This document shows, one piece after another, positions 56,310 through 64,000 of a stretch of DNA of 64,000 nt. The notes under the pieces were generated by a model. That model saw only the letters and a program-made list of their open reading frames with translations, did no database searches and was not told where the DNA came from. Position 1 is the stretch's first letter, and each line of letters opens with the position of its first letter. The DNA is from Saccharospirillaceae bacterium (GTDB taxonomy: Bacteria > Pseudomonadota > Gammaproteobacteria > Pseudomonadales > Oceanobacteraceae), in assembly GCA_021208685.1 (NCBI GenBank), contig JAJOJJ010000045.1:1-64000 (forward strand). The letters are read 5' to 3'. The position numbers and the translations under genes were made by a program.

Positions 56310-57137
56310 TTATTCCGCTGTATCCGGTTCTGACCGCGCACTGATACGGGGAAAGGTCTGCTGCAGATTATGTTCAAGACAAGCAGCCAGTTCAGCCAGA
56401 CTGACATTGTGCAGACTCGCCAGCATGGCGGCCAGCAAGGGAATACTGGCCGGACTGTTATTGGCACCGCGCCAGAAGGCCGGTTGCATATCCGGACTGT
56501 CGGTCTCCAGCAGCCAGCAATCAAGCGGCAGTGCCGCCACCGTTCGCCGCAGCTTCTGCGCCCGCGGATGGCTCATTGCACCGCCAATCCCCAGACGAAA
56601 ACCCAGTTTGCGCCAGACCTTGCCCTGCTGTTCGCTGCCACTGAATGCATGCACCATCCCACCATAGCGGAACTGCTGCTGACGCAGGAAGGAGGCTGCC
56701 TCATCATGGGCACCACGAATGTGCAGGATCATGGGTAGCTGATACGTCGTTGCCAGCGCCACCTGTGCCCGGAACCAGAACCACTGTTGCTGGCGTTGTT
56801 CTGACGTTGCCGCCAGCACCCAATCCAACCCGGCCTCCCCCAGTGCAATCACATCCGGTTGCTGTAACGCCTGCGCCAGCCAGCAGAGATCGTCGCCGTT
56901 ATGTTCAGACAGAAAATAGGGATGCAGCCCAAGTGCGTAATAAAACGGCTGGTTCTGACAGAAAGCCGCCAGCTGTTCTCCCTGCTGACGATGCACGCCG
57001 GGAATTAACAAACCACTGACGCCCGAACGCTGCGCCAGCGCCCATTGCTGCTCGCGCTCATGATCCAGCGCGGCAAAATCAAAGTGGCAGTGGCTGTCAA
57101 ACCAGCGCGGCGCAAGGGGGCTCATAATCTCTGTCAT
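56310..57137 (-). CDS. TatD-family metal-dependent hydrolase
   Basis: 275 residues. A TIM-barrel amidohydrolase with metal ligands HCH in DSHCHFDFAAL, Glu in ALGEAGLDW, His in MILHIRGAHDEA, His in MVHAFSGSEQ and Asp in LLETDSPDM. TatD proteins are 3'-5' DNases/RNases or related phosphoesterases. A second start four codons in (57125) is equally likely. Lone gene; the gene to the right reads the other way. Confidence 0.9.
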   Translation of the reverse strand: MTEIMSPLAPRWFDSHCHFDFAALDHEREQQWALAQRSGVSGLLIPGVHRQQGEQLAAFCQNQPFYYALGLHPYFLSEHNGDDLCWLAQALQQPDVIALGEAGLDWVLAATSEQRQQQWFWFRAQVALATTYQLPMILHIRGAHDEAASFLRQQQFRYGGMVHAFSGSEQQGKVWRKLGFRLGIGGAMSHPRAQKLRRTVAALPLDCWLLETDSPDMQPAFWRGANNSPASIPLLAAMLASLHNVSLAELAACLEHNLQQTFPRISARSEPDTAE

Positions 57138-57247
57138 CGGTTTGATTCATGCTATTGCCACTCTGAACGCAAAAAATTCATTCCACTGATGGTGAATGTA
57201 CCGGTAGTCTGCTATCACTAATCGAGGTTTTTGCTGCGGAACGGCCC

Positions 57248-57676
57248 ATGGAACTGGCTTCACAAGAACTGCGTGAGCGCATTGTACGCCCCACCCTCCA
57301 CTATCTTGGCAAGCATAGCCAGGCCTCTGAGAATCTTCTGGTTGCCATTGCCCGCTGGCAGCAACACCATCCTCAGGGACGCACAGAAGGCATCTATCCG
57401 ATAGACGCTGCCCTGCACCAGAAAGTCTGGAATCAGCATCTGGCGTTTCATCCGGATCTGGCCAGCCGAATACGCGGTCTGGCATCGCAGCGGGAATTTC
57501 TCAATAACCCTCACACTGAACTGGTGACCAATCTGGCATACGCCACGGCCATTGCCTGGGCAGTGTATCTGGCCTTTCCTCAGGTAAAACATAACGACTC
57601 TTGCGGCAGCAAACCGGTGGCGGGAAACGTGACCGGCAGTCAGCCGGTTGTCAGCGCAAGTTCAGTTTCGGTTTAA
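57248..57676 (+). CDS. hypothetical protein
   Basis: 142 residues, no signal peptide. The N-terminus is helical (MELASQELRERIVRPTLHYL, then GKHSQASENLLVAIARWQQH). A 20-residue hydrophobic patch near residues 95-113 (LVTNLAYATAIAWAVYLAF) may be a buried helix. The C-terminus is Ser/Val-rich. I recall similar proteins near parA-like genes in related bacteria but know no function. Its last 26 bases overlap the end of the convergent parA gene. Confidence 0.6.
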   Translation: MELASQELRERIVRPTLHYLGKHSQASENLLVAIARWQQHHPQGRTEGIYPIDAALHQKVWNQHLAFHPDLASRIRGLASQREFLNNPHTELVTNLAYATAIAWAVYLAFPQVKHNDSCGSKPVAGNVTGSQPVVSASSVSV

Positions 57677-58388
57677 CGGCTTTCCATAACGCCTGATAGT
57701 TACGCGCCAGAGGGACGGCTGGCTGCTGTTCAACAATCGGGCTGCGCAACTCCAGCATGCGCTCGGCACTGGCGGAATAAGCCACAAAAGTGCGCAGAAT
57801 TTCCGGAAATTCTTCCAGCCCGGTTTTTACCCAACGCAGATGTGCAGGTTTACGCCGGTCGATCATGGTCACAAAAGGGAGCCACTGGGATTTTTTTGCC
57901 CAATCAAACTGCATCCGGATTTGCTGGTAAGCACGGATCGACAACACGGAAGGCTCAACCGGTACCAGAATACTGTCCACCGTACGCAACACGCCCTCCA
58001 TCTGTGGCGTCATCATCGGCGGGCAATCAATAATAATCAGACCATAATCTTCGGCCAGCCGACCGAGAACTTCATCCATGCGCTGACGCGCCTCTTTTTT
58101 ACCACTCAGACTCTGATGAAACTTACGCAGCGAGCTGTCGGCCGACAGCACATCCAGACGCGGAATTGTGCTGGGCTGAATATAGCGGCTGATGGGTTCA
58201 TCGCTGCTCCACAGCTCATCCTGCTTATGGCCCTTATCAACCCCCAGAATCCAGCTGGCCGCCCCCTGAGGATCAAGATCCCATAACAACGTCGGGATTT
58301 TTTCCCGCGCGGCCAGTGCCGCCAGATTAACGGCTGTGGTGGTTTTACCCACACCGCCTTTCAGCTGATAAACAGCCATTGCCCGCAT
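57651..58388 (-). CDS. ParA/MinD-family ATPase
   Basis: 245 residues with the deviant Walker A motif KGGVGKTTTAVNLA (about 10-23), LLWDLDPQGAAS (A'), and IIIDCPPMMTPQMEG (B). Such ATPases position chromosomes, plasmids or protein clusters. No ParB-type gene lies beside it, so it is an orphan ParA, possibly acting on a protein cargo. A second start at 58379 (MAVYQLKGG) is equally plausible. Convergent with the hypothetical gene. Confidence 0.9.
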   Translation of the reverse strand: MRAMAVYQLKGGVGKTTTAVNLAALAAREKIPTLLWDLDPQGAASWILGVDKGHKQDELWSSDEPISRYIQPSTIPRLDVLSADSSLRKFHQSLSGKKEARQRMDEVLGRLAEDYGLIIIDCPPMMTPQMEGVLRTVDSILVPVEPSVLSIRAYQQIRMQFDWAKKSQWLPFVTMIDRRKPAHLRWVKTGLEEFPEILRTFVAYSASAERMLELRSPIVEQQPAVPLARNYQALWKAVKPKLNLR

Positions 58389-58425
58389 GACGAACTCCTT
58401 GTTTTAAATTCAACCGCTGCAGCGT

Positions 58426-59058
58426 TCAGTCAAAGCTGACGTTACAGCCGCCCAGACCACAGTAACCGTTGGGGTTTTTAGCCAGATATTGCTGGTGATA
58501 GCCTTCCGCCAGATAAAACGGCACGTTGACCAGAATTTCAGTCGTGATGTCGCCCATGCCCGCCCGCTGCAAACGCTGCTGATAATGCGCTTTGCTGCTT
58601 TCAGCCCGCACACGCTCAGCGTCTGACGTGACATAAATCCCGGAGCGGTACTGAGTGCCGATGTCATTGCCCTGACGCATGCCCTGAGTCGGATCGTGGC
58701 TCTCCCAGAATACGGCCAGCAGTTGCTCCAGTGTCAGCTGCTGCTCATCAAACCAGATCCGCACCAGCTCGTTATGGCCGGTCATGCCCGAACAGACTTC
58801 TTCGTAAGTTGGGTTATGCGTATGCCCGGCACCATAACCGACGGCCGTCGAATACACACCGGGCAACGACCAGAACTTGCGCTCAGCTCCCCAGAAGCAG
58901 CCCATGCCGAACAGTACTTCGCCCAGCCCGGCCGGGCGTTCACCGCCAATCCGGTTGCCGTTCACATGATGCTGCTGCGGCACCTGATACAGTGGTTCTG
59001 CTCGCCCCGGTAACGCCTGATCGGCGGTAGGGATAGACATCCGTTTTGGACGCCACAT
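58426..59058 (-). CDS. msrA: peptide methionine sulphoxide reductase A
   Basis: 210 residues from the ATG at 59058 ([20 protein letters not shown]). It reduces methionine-S-sulphoxide in proteins. The active site [13 protein letters not shown] (Cys about 54) is intact, along with GTQYRSGIY and the resolving Cys region at the end, GYCGLGGC. The N-terminal 45-residue extension is like that of E. coli MsrA. Divergent from the MBL hydrolase with a 36-bp gap, so the promoters must overlap. Confidence 0.95.
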   Translation of the reverse strand: MWRPKRMSIPTADQALPGRAEPLYQVPQQHHVNGNRIGGERPAGLGEVLFGMGCFWGAERKFWSLPGVYSTAVGYGAGHTHNPTYEEVCSGMTGHNELVRIWFDEQQLTLEQLLAVFWESHDPTQGMRQGNDIGTQYRSGIYVTSDAERVRAESSKAHYQQRLQRAGMGDITTEILVNVPFYLAEGYHQQYLAKNPNGYCGLGGCNVSFD

Positions 59059-59094
59059 AATGCACCTCATTTCTCTGCGCTGATATGGCCTATT

Positions 59095-59844
59095 ATGACC
59101 CGAAACGCATCCGATTATTCGCTCAAATTTCTGGGGACCGGCAGCGGTGGCCAACCCGACATGGGCTGCTCCGCCGCCGTGCTGGAATTAAACCAGCAAC
59201 CTCTGCTGTTAATGGACTGCGGCTACGGTACGCTGAGTGCTTATCGTCGTCACTATAACCGTCTGCCGGACGCCATCTTTATTACCCACGGCCATCTGGA
59301 TCATATCGCCGATCTGGAGATTCTGACGGTTCAGGCGCGCCTGCAACAGCAACCGCCCATCCGTTTATATGTGCCGCTTAATCTGATTACCTTACTGCAT
59401 CAGCGTCTGGCGACCTACCCCGGAGCCATGGCCGAAGGCGGGCACAACTTCTGGCAGTCGTTTCAGCTGCTGCCGGTTGGCGATACCTTTATTCATCAGG
59501 ATCTGACCTTCCGGCTGCACACCACGCGCCACCATAAACCCGGCTCCAGCTATGCCCTGCACCTGCCCGGCGTGTTTTTTTACAGCGGTGATACCCGCCC
59601 GGTGCCGGAAATACTCTGCCATGAACTCAGTGGTCAGGAACGGATATTTCACGACTGCGGGCTTGAACCCAACCCATCCCATACCGGCTTAAGCGATCTG
59701 GCGCGCGAATATCCGGCCGAACTGCGCCAGCGCTTCGTGCTGTACCACTACGCCAATGAACAGGCCGCCACGGTGCTGGAACAGGCCGGTTATCAGGTTG
59801 CGCGCCCGGACTCGGTATTTGCCCTGCAAACCCGGGAGCCATAA
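59095..59844 (+). CDS. MBL-fold metallohydrolase (RNase Z-like)
   Basis: 249 residues. The metallo-beta-lactamase motif [12 protein letters not shown] (HxHxDH, about 64-70), a second His (TRHHKPG), Asp in [10 protein letters not shown] and a late His (YHYANE) build the two-metal site. The [17 protein letters not shown] start is typical of RNase Z/ElaC-like and phosphodiesterase-like enzymes. The substrate is uncertain. Its TAA overlaps the ATG of the methyltransferase gene (TAATG), so the two are translationally coupled. Confidence 0.85.
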   Translation: MTRNASDYSLKFLGTGSGGQPDMGCSAAVLELNQQPLLLMDCGYGTLSAYRRHYNRLPDAIFITHGHLDHIADLEILTVQARLQQQPPIRLYVPLNLITLLHQRLATYPGAMAEGGHNFWQSFQLLPVGDTFIHQDLTFRLHTTRHHKPGSSYALHLPGVFFYSGDTRPVPEILCHELSGQERIFHDCGLEPNPSHTGLSDLAREYPAELRQRFVLYHYANEQAATVLEQAGYQVARPDSVFALQTREP

Positions 59845-60512
59845 TGTCACTCACGACCCACCCAGCGGATGAGCACCTGCTTAACCAGGCCATCCGCTCC
59901 ATGCTCGACGATGCCCGCGTCAGCGTACAGTCACTGCCACAGTGTCCGCACATCAGTCTCTGGCTGGTTGAGCCGGAAAGCATGCGCCGGGCGTTCAGTC
60001 AGGAAGAAATCCTGCGCATCCAGACTTACCCCGCTTACTGGGCCTTCTGCTGGGCCAGCGGTCAGGTGCTGGCACGGGAAATTCTTGCCAACCCCCACTG
60101 GGTCGCCGGTAAAAAGGTGATGGATTTCGGCGCCGGCTCCGGCGTAGTCGCCATTGCCTGTGTATTGGCCGGCGCGCGCGAAGTGATCGCCTGCGATATC
60201 GACCCTGACGCTCTGTTATCCTGTGCGGCCAATGCACGGCTCAATAACGTCGGTTATCGCCTGCATCCGGATTTGTTCGCCTTTGACGAAGACCTCGACC
60301 TGCTGATCGCCGCTGATGTGCTTTACGACCGCGCCAACCTGCCGTTACTGGAAGTGTTCCGCCAGAAAGCACAGCAAGTGATCGTCGCCGATTCGCGGGT
60401 GAAAGATTTTCATTTTCCGCCTTATCAGGCCACCGGTCGCAGTGAATCCTTTACCGTGCCCGACCTCGACGAACTGGATGAATTCCGCTGGGTGAATCTG
60501 TACCGGGCATAA
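59844..60512 (+). CDS. class I methyltransferase (ETFB-lysine/METTL20-like), second copy
   Basis: 222 residues. Same layout as the gene at 52216: a PAYWAFCWASGQVLAREILA helix, SAM motif I KVMDFGAGSGVVAIACVLAG (about 92-110), ACDIDPDA, and DLLIAADVLYDRAN. Probably modifies a protein lysine or another small acceptor. Coupled to the MBL hydrolase upstream. A terminator follows 5 bp after the stop. Confidence 0.82.
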   Translation: MSLTTHPADEHLLNQAIRSMLDDARVSVQSLPQCPHISLWLVEPESMRRAFSQEEILRIQTYPAYWAFCWASGQVLAREILANPHWVAGKKVMDFGAGSGVVAIACVLAGAREVIACDIDPDALLSCAANARLNNVGYRLHPDLFAFDEDLDLLIAADVLYDRANLPLLEVFRQKAQQVIVADSRVKDFHFPPYQATGRSESFTVPDLDELDEFRWVNLYRA

Positions 60513-60516
60513 AAGG

Positions 60517-60540
60517 AAAAGGCCGCAATGGCGGCCTTTT
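60517..60540. terminator. terminator between methyltransferase and phoD
   Basis: Stem AAAAGGCCGC / GCGGCCTTTT around AATG. It lies between convergent genes and can serve both. Confidence 0.9.
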
Positions 60541-60560
60541 CTGTACCTCAATATGCCGAA

Positions 60561-62333
60561 TCAGGAAACCAGAGGAACGTCAGTCAGGGTACGCTTACCT
60601 TGACCAGGCTTCACTTCCATCTTCTTCTGTACCGAGGCGGTATAGGTTTCGCTGGTGATGGTATCGACAAACACCCACTCACAGCTGGATTTCGCCGGAG
60701 TAAACTCCACCAGCATATACCCGCGCTGGGCGGCATTCAGATATTTCAGGTCATCAACCAGTGCCGTTACCGCTTGTTCGAAACCCGCCTGCATGGCGGC
60801 ATTGCTGCCAAAGCCAACATAGGTTTCAAAACCCGGCGAGGTGACTGAAGAGGTGGCAAATTCTACGCCAACGGAACCCGCCGCACGCTGCACCTCTCCG
60901 CTGTCATTCGCGGTATACAGATCACTGGCCCAGGCGTTATGGGTATCACCGGCCAGCACCACCAGGTTTTTATTAAAGTACTGGGCACGGCGCAGAATTT
61001 CTTCGCGGGCCGGGAAGTAACCATCCCAGGCATCCAGATTGTAAGGGGCTGTCGCTGCCAGACGCGGGTTGGTCGGGTCGGTCGCTTTCAGCGTCGCCAG
61101 CTCTACCAGCAAGGCTGCTACCTGCGCCTGGGCTGCAGAAGCATCGCCACCCGCCGAAATCGTTGCCTCAACGGTTCCCAGACCTACGAGCAATTCCTGC
61201 GGAATAAAAATACGCCCCATCAGCACCTGCTGCCCCAGCACCTGCCAGGTGGCGTTATTGTTAAACATAGAGCCGATGGCAAAGCTCTGCTGTTCTGATC
61301 CCAGCAAACCCCTGCTCTGATCTGCCAGCGCGGCCTGGAATGCGACAGCATCAATACCGGAATCATTCAGATAATCACTGTAAGACAGCACTTTATCGCG
61401 CGCATACATACGCGTATCCAGCATGGTCAGGTTGACCAGATTACCGAATTCAAAAGCACGCCAGATTTTGGCTTTATCAGCACCCGAGCGGATTGGCAGC
61501 CACTCGTGGTAAGCCTGAATGGCTGCGGCACGGCGTTCCGTGAATGAACCTTCGTCTTCGTCGTGGTTTTCAGCACCGTTCTTCCAGGTATCGTTGGCCA
61601 GCTCGTGGTCATCCCAGACACAGATAAACGGCTTTTTCTGATGCGCCAGCTGCAGCGCGCTATCGGTACGGTATTTGGCGTAACGGGCACGGTAGTGGGT
61701 CAGGGTAAGGATCTCGACCTCTGGGTCCGGGCCACGAACCTGAGAAGCTGCCGTCGGGTATTCGTTGGCACCGTATTCGTAGATGTAATCACCCAGGTGA
61801 ACAACAACATCCGCATCGCTGTTAGCAATTTCGTTGTAAACGTTGAAATATCCGGCCGGATAGTTGGAGCAGGAACACACCGCCAGCTTCACGCTGTCCA
61901 CACTGCCAACCGGCAGGGTACGGGTCTGGCCAACGGGCGTCACAGCACCGTCTTTACCAGCGAACTGGTAGTAATACGTGGTATCGGCGTTCAGGCCGGT
62001 AACATCGACTTTAACGGTAAAGTCACGGCTGCTGTCGGTGTAAACCGACCCCTTGGTCACGACATTTGTCATGGCGGCATCGGTGGCTACAACCCAGGCG
62101 ACTTCTGCTTCCGCACGGGTGTCGGATGGGGTTACACGGGTCCAGATGATCACGGCATCGGCCAGCGGATCACCGGAGGCAACACCATGACCAAACACAA
62201 ACACGGTGAGATCACGTTTATCGTCATCATCACCAAAACAGCCGGTTAAGGCCGCAGGTACAGAAACAGCACCGGCGCCAGCGGCAACGGATTTCAAAAA
62301 ACTACGGCGGCTCAGATCAGCTCGGTTGGACAT
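60561..62333 (-). CDS. phoD: Tat-exported alkaline phosphatase D (PhoD family)
   Basis: 590 residues. N-terminal twin-arginine signal SRRSFLK plus AALTGCF, a lipobox-like Cys about residue 32, so the enzyme is exported folded and may be lipid-anchored. A PhoD_N domain (GHGVASGDPLADAVIIWTRV) is followed by the catalytic metallophosphatase domain: CSCSNYPAGYFNVY (metal-ligand Cys), HLGDYIYEYG, WDDHELANDTW and LAGDTHNAWASDLY. It hydrolyses phosphate esters or diesters with Ca and Fe. No Pho-box was found by eye in the short upstream region. Divergent from the RNase II-family gene. Confidence 0.93.
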   Translation of the reverse strand: MSNRADLSRRSFLKSVAAGAGAVSVPAALTGCFGDDDDKRDLTVFVFGHGVASGDPLADAVIIWTRVTPSDTRAEAEVAWVVATDAAMTNVVTKGSVYTDSSRDFTVKVDVTGLNADTTYYYQFAGKDGAVTPVGQTRTLPVGSVDSVKLAVCSCSNYPAGYFNVYNEIANSDADVVVHLGDYIYEYGANEYPTAASQVRGPDPEVEILTLTHYRARYAKYRTDSALQLAHQKKPFICVWDDHELANDTWKNGAENHDEDEGSFTERRAAAIQAYHEWLPIRSGADKAKIWRAFEFGNLVNLTMLDTRMYARDKVLSYSDYLNDSGIDAVAFQAALADQSRGLLGSEQQSFAIGSMFNNNATWQVLGQQVLMGRIFIPQELLVGLGTVEATISAGGDASAAQAQVAALLVELATLKATDPTNPRLAATAPYNLDAWDGYFPAREEILRRAQYFNKNLVVLAGDTHNAWASDLYTANDSGEVQRAAGSVGVEFATSSVTSPGFETYVGFGSNAAMQAGFEQAVTALVDDLKYLNAAQRGYMLVEFTPAKSSCEWVFVDTITSETYTASVQKKMEVKPGQGKRTLTDVPLVS

Positions 62334-62604
62334 TCAGAGGAACCTTATATTGTCTGGTTTTGTTGTGCGTATAGGACGACTTCTTCGTGTCAGAAGTATT
62401 ACAAGGACGGATTCTTTTCCAGCGCAAAATGCAGTTTGGCTCAATAAAGCACTGCGTTGTCCGCTTAGGTGAATTCATTTGGTACAAACGAACAATACTT
62501 ACCGGAACCGTTTCACATTCTCCCATTCCCTGCTCTGCGGTAGCTCTGAACGGCCCGATCCAGTAAACTCCTGCTCCTTTATTTTCAGCCATGGTCCAGT
62601 GCGG

Positions 62605-64000
62605 ATGCTCGATAAAAACGCCCTCTCGCAATTACAGTCGTTGAAGCAGGAAATCCAGTTGAGCACGCCCCACTTTGAGGGCCGGGTGCGCTCTACCGGC
62701 GGCCGCTTTGGATTCGTCAATACCGACGATGGCCAGCAGTTTTTTCTCGCGCCAGAGGAAATGGAGAAAGTCCTGCCGGGCGATCGTATCGAATTCCGGG
62801 TAGAACCCGCCGGTGAAGACAAAGAGCAGGCAATTGTTGAAAAACTGCTCAGTACTGAACTGAACGAATTCTTCGGCAAATACATTGTGCGCGGGAAAGG
62901 TCACTTTGTTGAGGCTGATCACCCAACCCTTAACCGCTGGATTTTTGTACCACCGGCCAAACGCATGAATGCCAGCGACGGCGACCTGGTCAAAGCCCAT
63001 ATCAGCCAGCATCCGTTTCCGAAAGCAAAAGCTCAGGCTGATATCGATGCCATTATCGGCAAACCAACCGACGCCTATATCGAGCAGACGTTTATCAAAG
63101 CCAAATGGCAGCTGCCTGTCGATTTTGATGCCGGGGTTAATACTCAGGTAGCCGAACTGACCGCCAAAGGACTCGGGGATGTTCTGAGCGAGCGCACCGA
63201 CCTGACCCATCTGCCGTTTGTTACCATCGACTCTGCCGGTACGCGCGACATCGATGACGCACTGTATGCTGAAGCACGCAGTCAGGGCTGGTCATTGTGG
63301 ATTGCCATTGCCGATCCGGCGGCATTAATTCAGCCCGGCACGGCATTGGATCATGCCGCCCTGCAACGCGCGACCTCGGTGTATTTCCCCGATCAGGTCG
63401 TCCCTATGCTGCCAACGGAGCTTTCTGAACAGCTGTGTTCACTGCAGGCCGATCAGCTGCGCCCGGCCATGGCAGTCGAACTGCGCATCAGCGAAGCCGG
63501 TGATATTGAGCAGATTCATATCTATAACGCCACCATCCGCAGCCGCGCCAAGCTGAGTTACACCCAGGTTGCGTTGCTGATCGATGGCGAAAGCAACGAT
63601 ATACCCGCCGAACTGCATGGCCATCTGGTACATCTGGACAACTGCGCCCGGGCACTGGCAGCTTACCGTAAGAATCATTGTCTGGTGATGGAAGACCGTC
63701 CGGACTTTAAACTGCTCACCGATGAGCTTGGCAAAGTTAAAGATATCGTCCGCATCGAACGCAATCAGGCACATCGTCTGGTGGAAGAATGCATGCTCGC
63801 CTGTAACCGTGCCATTGCCGGCTGGCTGGCAGAAAAAGGCAGTGGCTTCTTTATTGAACATGCCGGAGTGCGCAGCGAGCGTCAGGGCGAAGTTGCCGCC
63901 CTGCTGAAAGAACACCTGCCGCTGGATAAAAAACCCACTCTCAGCAGTCTGGAAGAATACGTCAGTCTGATGCAGCAGGCCGAAGCCAGTGACAGCGATC
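62605..64000 (+). CDS. RNase II/R-family exoribonuclease, 5' part
   Basis: 465 codons from the ATG at 62605 (MLDKNALSQLQSLKQEIQLS), running off the right edge without a stop. N-terminal cold-shock/OB region (EGRVRSTGGRFGFVNTDDGQ, then QFFLAPEEMEKVLPGDRIEF, about 20-70) is followed by the RNB catalytic domain starting near residue 195 with FVTIDSAGTRDIDDALYAEA, the acidic metal cluster. The layout and the apparent absence of a long N-terminal extension fit RNase II (Rnb) better than RNase R. It degrades RNA 3' to 5'. The upstream 270 bp to phoD hold only promoters. Confidence 0.9.
   Translation, partial: MLDKNALSQLQSLKQEIQLSTPHFEGRVRSTGGRFGFVNTDDGQQFFLAPEEMEKVLPGDRIEFRVEPAGEDKEQAIVEKLLSTELNEFFGKYIVRGKGHFVEADHPTLNRWIFVPPAKRMNASDGDLVKAHISQHPFPKAKAQADIDAIIGKPTDAYIEQTFIKAKWQLPVDFDAGVNTQVAELTAKGLGDVLSERTDLTHLPFVTIDSAGTRDIDDALYAEARSQGWSLWIAIADPAALIQPGTALDHAALQRATSVYFPDQVVPMLPTELSEQLCSLQADQLRPAMAVELRISEAGDIEQIHIYNATIRSRAKLSYTQVALLIDGESNDIPAELHGHLVHLDNCARALAAYRKNHCLVMEDRPDFKLLTDELGKVKDIVRIERNQAHRLVEECMLACNRAIAGWLAEKGSGFFIEHAGVRSERQGEVAALLKEHLPLDKKPTLSSLEEYVSLMQQAEASDSD

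Overview
The window looks like a chromosome segment of a marine-type gammaproteobacterium, probably near the Oceanospirillaceae. This rests on gene content (a suf operon ending in sufT, paired TIGR03545/TIGR03546 genes, dmeF, yejK, ligE, folM) and protein style. It was not tested by phylogeny, so the order is a moderate-confidence inference and no genus is claimed.

The left 13.5 kb is an accessory mosaic. Bases 1-2640 are AT-rich and hold two small exported proteins, a small membrane protein and a tyrosine integrase. The integrase faces a 45-bp fragment of a tRNA-Ile2(CAU) gene, its probable attachment core. An orphan 7TMR-DISM histidine kinase follows, then GC-rich debris: a frameshifted filamentous-haemagglutinin C-terminus fused to a MocR C-terminus on the opposite strand. 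Next comes a compact cluster of TetR regulator, ketopantoate-reductase-like enzyme, alpha/beta hydrolase and EamA transporter, with a likely TetR operator. A LysR gene cut off by an IS30 remnant closes this part. Then come four co-directional plasmid/ICE-type genes (including DUF6876 and DUF6641 types), one small divergent gene and a gene-poor joint.

From about 13.55 kb onward the content is ordinary chromosome. It runs: formaldehyde detoxification (LysR, frmA, fghA); purine uptake and salvage (NCS2 permease, apt); yejK; a repeat-rich gap; a His/Asp-rich dmeF metal exporter; tcdA; and two chalcone-isomerase-like exported proteins, one fused to a TonB C-terminal domain. The suf operon follows (Rrf2 regulator, then sufB-C-D-S-A-T, with a type-1 IscR-like box upstream). 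It is followed by a REP-like tandem array, TIGR03545/03546, an HDOD protein and an AcrAB-type RND pump. After the pump come a third chalcone-isomerase-like protein, DUF4124, recJ, a periplasmic ATP-dependent ligase, short folK with folM, a penicillin-acylase-like lipoprotein, initiator tRNA-fMet and an AraC regulator.

The last 13 kb holds small exported proteins, a lysine-methyltransferase-like protein, a lytic transglycosylase, DUF1329, Yip1, TatD, ParA, MsrA, an MBL hydrolase, a second related methyltransferase, a Tat-exported PhoD phosphatase and the start of an RNase II-family exonuclease that runs off the right edge.

No CRISPR array, prophage or recognisable defence system was found. 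The most unusual items are the TonB/chalcone-isomerase-like fusion with two more family members in the same window, the repeat and MITE-like structures at 20.4-20.9 kb and 32.9-33.1 kb, and the layered left-end island with its tRNA core.
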